Below, in pieces: positions 60,011-64,000 of a stretch of 64,000 nucleotides of DNA. The notes below the pieces were generated by a model. That model made no database searches. It was given only the letters and a program-made list of their open reading frames with translations, and was not told the DNA's origin. Made by a program: the position numbers and the translations under genes. The DNA is taken from positions 905,114 through 969,113 of the forward strand of contig JAGMWU010000029.1 in assembly GCA_018697195.1 (NCBI GenBank), in the 5' to 3' direction. Origin of the DNA: Certhia americana. Taxonomy: Eukaryota > Chordata > Aves > Passeriformes > Certhiidae. The stretch's first letter is position 1; the number at the start of each line of letters is the position of its first letter.

Positions 60011-62694
60011 GCATATGGTATGGGAGCAGGTGAAAAGTCAGTTTTAGTTTAATGATGCTAACAAACATTGGATGCTGTCCTGTCTTAGGGAAGGAATGCA
60101 CTGAATGCACCCCTATCTGCCAATCCATAAATCTGTCATAGGAATATAATGCTACGCCAATGTTCGGATTCAAGGTCATCTGTGCCTAGACCCAGAACTA
60201 CAATAGGTGCAAATCTACCCTCTGAACAGCCCCGGAGAATCGAGAAGGCAGAATGAGCCTGGATCCTGAGCTTCTGGGATGTAAATCTGCCTCTTTAGCA
60301 AATGAATGCACGTTTATTCCACACAAACCCAGTTTGGGGACAGATCGCTTCACAAATCAGTGAGAGCTCTGAGCTGAGTGATATCCACTCTGGCAGGTGT
60401 AAAATAGGAGCCTAACCTTGGTTCCATCCCTAATGTTCACATCAGTGCAGCTCTGTGATCTCCTGAAGTCGCTGGGAAGTTATTTCCAAGTTCTGCATTA
60501 ACTGCAGGGTTGGGAGTTTTTTTTGTGCCGGGCTCTGCCATCTGGCAGCAACAGTAAAAACCAGCAGAGCCAGCAGAGAGAGGCCGCTGCTGTAATTGGT
60601 GCTCACTGTTCAGCCTAGCATGGCTCAGCAGGCTGAGGTTTTGGAGAGAGATGGGCTGGGAGGATGGAAGAGTCTCAAGAGAAAAAAATTGTAAGTTTTG
60701 GAAAAAATGAGTGGAGATTGGAGTCTGTGCCCATTTAACAACTGTGCCAGCCTTTCTGGGATCTGCAGGGTTTGCAAAGTAGATCTGGAGATAAATTTGC
60801 ACCTCTGTATACCTCTGAAGATGGAGTAATACCTAAACTGCCTGGATTTAAGCAGGACTGCAGAACATCCTTGGGCCTGTGTTTGGTGACACAGCCCAGC
60901 TCCAAATCTTGTGTTTGCTGCTGAGGCTGACAGGAGTGTAAAGAAGAATCTGCCCATGTTTTCCAAACCCTGCTGGGTATTGTGTGTAGAGACAATGAAC
61001 TCTATGAAATTCGTGTCACTATTAAAAAAAACCAGTAAAATTCCTAGCGTGGACTTGCAGGAACGGGATGTGGTTGTTGCCTGGAAAAGCAACTGTCTCT
61101 GTGCGATGGCACAGACACAGAATTTCTCTGTGCCTTGACTTCCTCGTCCCTGAGATTCACAAAAGCCTTTCCTCCCTGCTGTCCTTTGTGTCTCCCTTCC
61201 CCAATAACAATTTCACAATGTGGCTAGGCCATGCCCAGCACAGTTGGAGCCCACAGATACCATAATAAACCAGGGAATATTATCTGAAGGTCCCTTTCAA
61301 CAGCCTGTCAGCCCAATCCTCTCCTCTATTACCTCCCTGCCTATTGACTTTTGATTACGCTCTGGCATTTGGGCCTGTGCCAAATGGCACGAATAATATG
61401 GATCTTACAGGATAAATAAGCTTTTACCTATTGTCTTAGAAGTTACTGGAAAGTTTTGGTGTGGGAGGAAAGGGGAAAGCCCAAAGGGTAAAGGGGAAAC
61501 TGCTCAAATTGCAAAGCATCCTCCAAAGACTTTTTGGAGAACAATTGCAATTACAAACACTGTTAGTGTTGTGTTTCATTTTCAATTTGAGTCCATAGAG
61601 TTCAATTATTATTTTCATTAATGGTGTCAGGTTTTCATCAGAATGCACAAACAAGGAGGTTTTCCTCGGAGACTTTGGTTTTGTCCCCCTAGCAAATGTG
61701 GCCATGGGAAATAAGTACACTGAGAAACGACTACCTGGCAGGGCACTCTCCCCCAGCCCTTGTTTCTTGAAAATGGCATCATTTTGCAACAGAAGAAGCA
61801 TTTATTTACCACAAAGAGTGTGAATTGTAGTTATGGGGGTGTGTCCCTGCTCTGAACAAGGGGGACACAATCTCCTTCAGAGATGAAAATTGCAAAATGT
61901 ATAGAGAATCCACAAAAAATAAATATCAAGTTTCCTGACACGTTTGGAGTTGCGTGACACATTGCAGGTTTATATTCAGTTATTGTTGGTTTGAAACAGG
62001 GTGTTTTTAGAAAAACAAACCTGCTAGATAAAGGAGAGATAAACATGTTTTTCCAGGCTGCAGAGAGAGGGGATATTTGATGAGGCATTGTTTTGTGTCT
62101 GAGGGAAAGGACTGGGAGTTGGACATGGATCCATTGCTGTGGACTTGTATGCAATGTTTTCTCTTGATTCATCTAAAATACAGGATATTTTCACTCCATG
62201 TCTTCTTTAATCTATTGTAGAGAGTGTTACCTACACAAGTGTGAGCAGGACATCTTGGCACAGCAAAAAAAAATTTAATTAGAGATAGTTTTAAGGTGGG
62301 TTCTGCCATGCTGTAGTTTTAAGGTTGATTTTTAAGTTGGTCAGATCTCTTGGGTGCCCTTATCTGACTCCCTAACCCTGGTTTTGTTCTTTTTTCACAC
62401 CTATCTGCAACATTGGCTTTTTTGAACTCAGGACCAGAGGAAATCAGACACTTCTGCCTTCTCCCAGGTGGCATTTCAGGGATTAAATAATGTTCCCACA
62501 TCAAAACTTGAACTTTATACCTAAAATCTAAATTGGAGTGAGTGACTGCAGGAAAAATCACTTAGAAAAAAGTCTAACCAGACTGAAGAAATTACTTTTA
62601 ACCAAGGCAAAAAGATGGAGAAATGTTTCTGGTTTGTCCCATCAGGAAATGAGGATTTTATTGGGGGTAGGAATAACAGGCATAGTGTTAATCT
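60011..62694. other. Non-coding DNA with isolated motif matches
   Basis: No gene recognised. TCAAGGTCA (60170-60178) is an exact NR5A/ERR-type site. CATTTGG/CCAAATG inverted arms with a 7-base spacer lie at 61366-61386, inside an evenly composed, possibly conserved stretch (61290-61440). Confidence 0.55.
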
Positions 62695-62825
62695 GCTTTC
62701 TGGTTTATTTGCTTGTTTTTGTTTGTTTGTTTTGCTTGGGGGTTTTGTGTGTGTGTTTTTAGCTGTGGTTTTTGTTGGGTTTTTTTGGCTGGTTGGTTCA
62801 TTGGTTTTTTGTGCAACTGGAGTCT
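62695..62825. repeat. G/T-skewed low-complexity tract
   Basis: The + strand is almost free of C and poor in A over about 130 bp, with runs of GTTT, GTGT and GGTT. This asymmetry creates long chance frames on both strands. Confidence 0.75.
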
Positions 62826-63828
62826 TTCTATTAAAAACCCCCAAGTGACAAATGAGCAGCCAACTGCTCTTCTTCTGGCCTAGGCTTGGGATCTCATCAT
62901 CTGACTCTGGCTCCCTTCTCTCCCACTGAATCTCTGACAGATTCACAAAAGTCTCCTGACCTACATATGTTGGTTTTCACGTTTGTTAAACTGGATTCAC
63001 ACTTTATGCACAGGAGTTTTGTGAAGATTAATTAGCTGCTGTTTGTGGAGTATCATATAAATACTCTGGCTCACTGCAATAACCCCACTCATTTCTCACA
63101 CTGTGGAAGGTGTACGTTCATTTAAAGTGCCTTTGTGTACTGCCTGATCCCACACTGACTGTAACTGCTGCAAAAAAATGGGAAGTTTTCTCATCAGCTC
63201 CCTAATAATACACACTGACATAATAGATCGAAATTACTCCAGAGATAAATAGTCAGATTACAAAGAAGACTTCTTCTGTGAGACTCATTAAAATCAGGTT
63301 GGAAATATCAAATAAATGCAATTAACTTATTTGAAATAGTGACCTGCAAATCTGTCCCTTTGAAAGGAAGGAATTTGAAGTTGTGTGGAGCACTGGGTAG
63401 GGTTATTGTCACACTTATCTCAGAGTTTGCCATGCCAAGACATGCACGGGTGACCTGAGGGGACGATCTGACCTGTTCCAGAATTCACTTACTCTGATGG
63501 AGTAGGAGTCAGGCCCTCACTGCAATAATAACACTTTTGGAGTTCACAGTATATTTAAATTTAATATTGTTTAACTGATACTCATAATAACAACTTCTGG
63601 TTTTTTCTTTGTTCCCTTTGTGATTTTTTGGAATCTCTGAATTATTTAAGCAGAATTGTACTGTATCTTTCTATTTTCATTATATTTTGGGATTGCAGGA
63701 TTTGCTGGTAAACGTCATCAGAATTATCCTAGATGGTAGGAGTGTTCTCATGCCAAAAAATGACTGAGGCCACAAGTCCAAATTCCACAGCAACTCCAAA
63801 CAGCCAGAATTATTTGCTTTACAAGGGA
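62826..63828. other. Non-coding DNA, nothing recognised
   Basis: Unique, moderately A/T-rich DNA. No repeat or gene seen. Confidence 0.55.
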
Positions 63829-63866
63829 GAATTTTTAGGTGTATCCAGAATTTTAGGTGTATCCAG
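63829..63866. repeat. 19-bp tandem duplication
   Basis: 'gaatttttaggtgtatcca' is followed directly by the same unit with one T fewer. A two-copy slippage product. Confidence 0.9.
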
Positions 63867-63933
63867 AGGTTGTTCCCAACATACAGGCAATGTTGGACCT
63901 CATAAAAGGTGGGTGGAGGATAAGAATTATTAA

Positions 63934-63951
63934 TTGATTGATTGATTGATT
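63934..63951. repeat. (GATT)n microsatellite
   Basis: Four GATT units followed by a T/A-rich end. Confidence 0.9.
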
Positions 63952-64000
63952 TTATTTTAAATTACACTTGCTGCTGCACATGGGACTGAACTTTAGGGCT

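Overview
The window looks like non-coding nuclear DNA from a bird, probably a songbird (passerine) or another neoavian. The main evidence is the repeat content. Almost every recognisable interspersed repeat is a short, 5'-truncated CR1 LINE, of the classes with the cattle of words 'ggttgctccaag.. catccagcctggccttggacacttccaggg', which are typical of avian genomes. There is also one long solo LTR, only faint traces of ancient SINEs, and low overall repeat density. I found no protein-coding exon, tRNA, rRNA or known microRNA that I can defend. The open reading frames, up to about 180 codons, are not recognisable as any family, and I treat them as chance frames.

Layout. Bases 1-3269: unique DNA with a nuclear-receptor-like inverted repeat near 805. 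3275-5002: a complete 1.73 kb minus-strand LTR with a perfect 5-bp target duplication. 5008-10976: unique DNA with homopolymer tracts. 10977-11211: a degenerate 43-bp minisatellite, then a perfect four-unit heat-shock-element match. 12571-15250: a cluster of four CR1 fragments in alternating orientation. 16-27 kb: mostly unique DNA with microsatellites, notably an AAT/ATA repeat at 23.8 kb. 27-33 kb: two CR1 fragments, a GC-rich block at 28.9-29.3 kb and a MIR-like SINE remnant at 33.0 kb. 40-41 kb: two more CR1 fragments. 44.4-47.4 kb: guanine-quadruplex motif, nested tandem duplication, and a CpG island with no recognisable gene attached. 47.7-48.2 kb: a 182-codon open frame of unknown meaning just downstream of that island. 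49-51 kb: CR1 tail, GT microsatellite, a 166-bp interval bounded by inverted repeats, and a second quadruplex tract. 56.0-56.5 kb: the longest CR1 fragment. 58-61.4 kb: a second MIR-like trace and a homeodomain/POU motif cluster that is the best candidate for a conserved enhancer. 62.7-62.8 kb: a strongly G/T-skewed low-complexity tract.

The simplest reading is a gene desert or a very large intron carrying scattered regulatory elements. There is no evidence of a multi-gene system. The parts most worth following up are the isolated CpG island at 47 kb, the motif cluster at 59.9 kb, the heat-shock element at 11.2 kb and the unusually long solo LTR. All repeat and motif calls were made by eye, without alignment or database searches.
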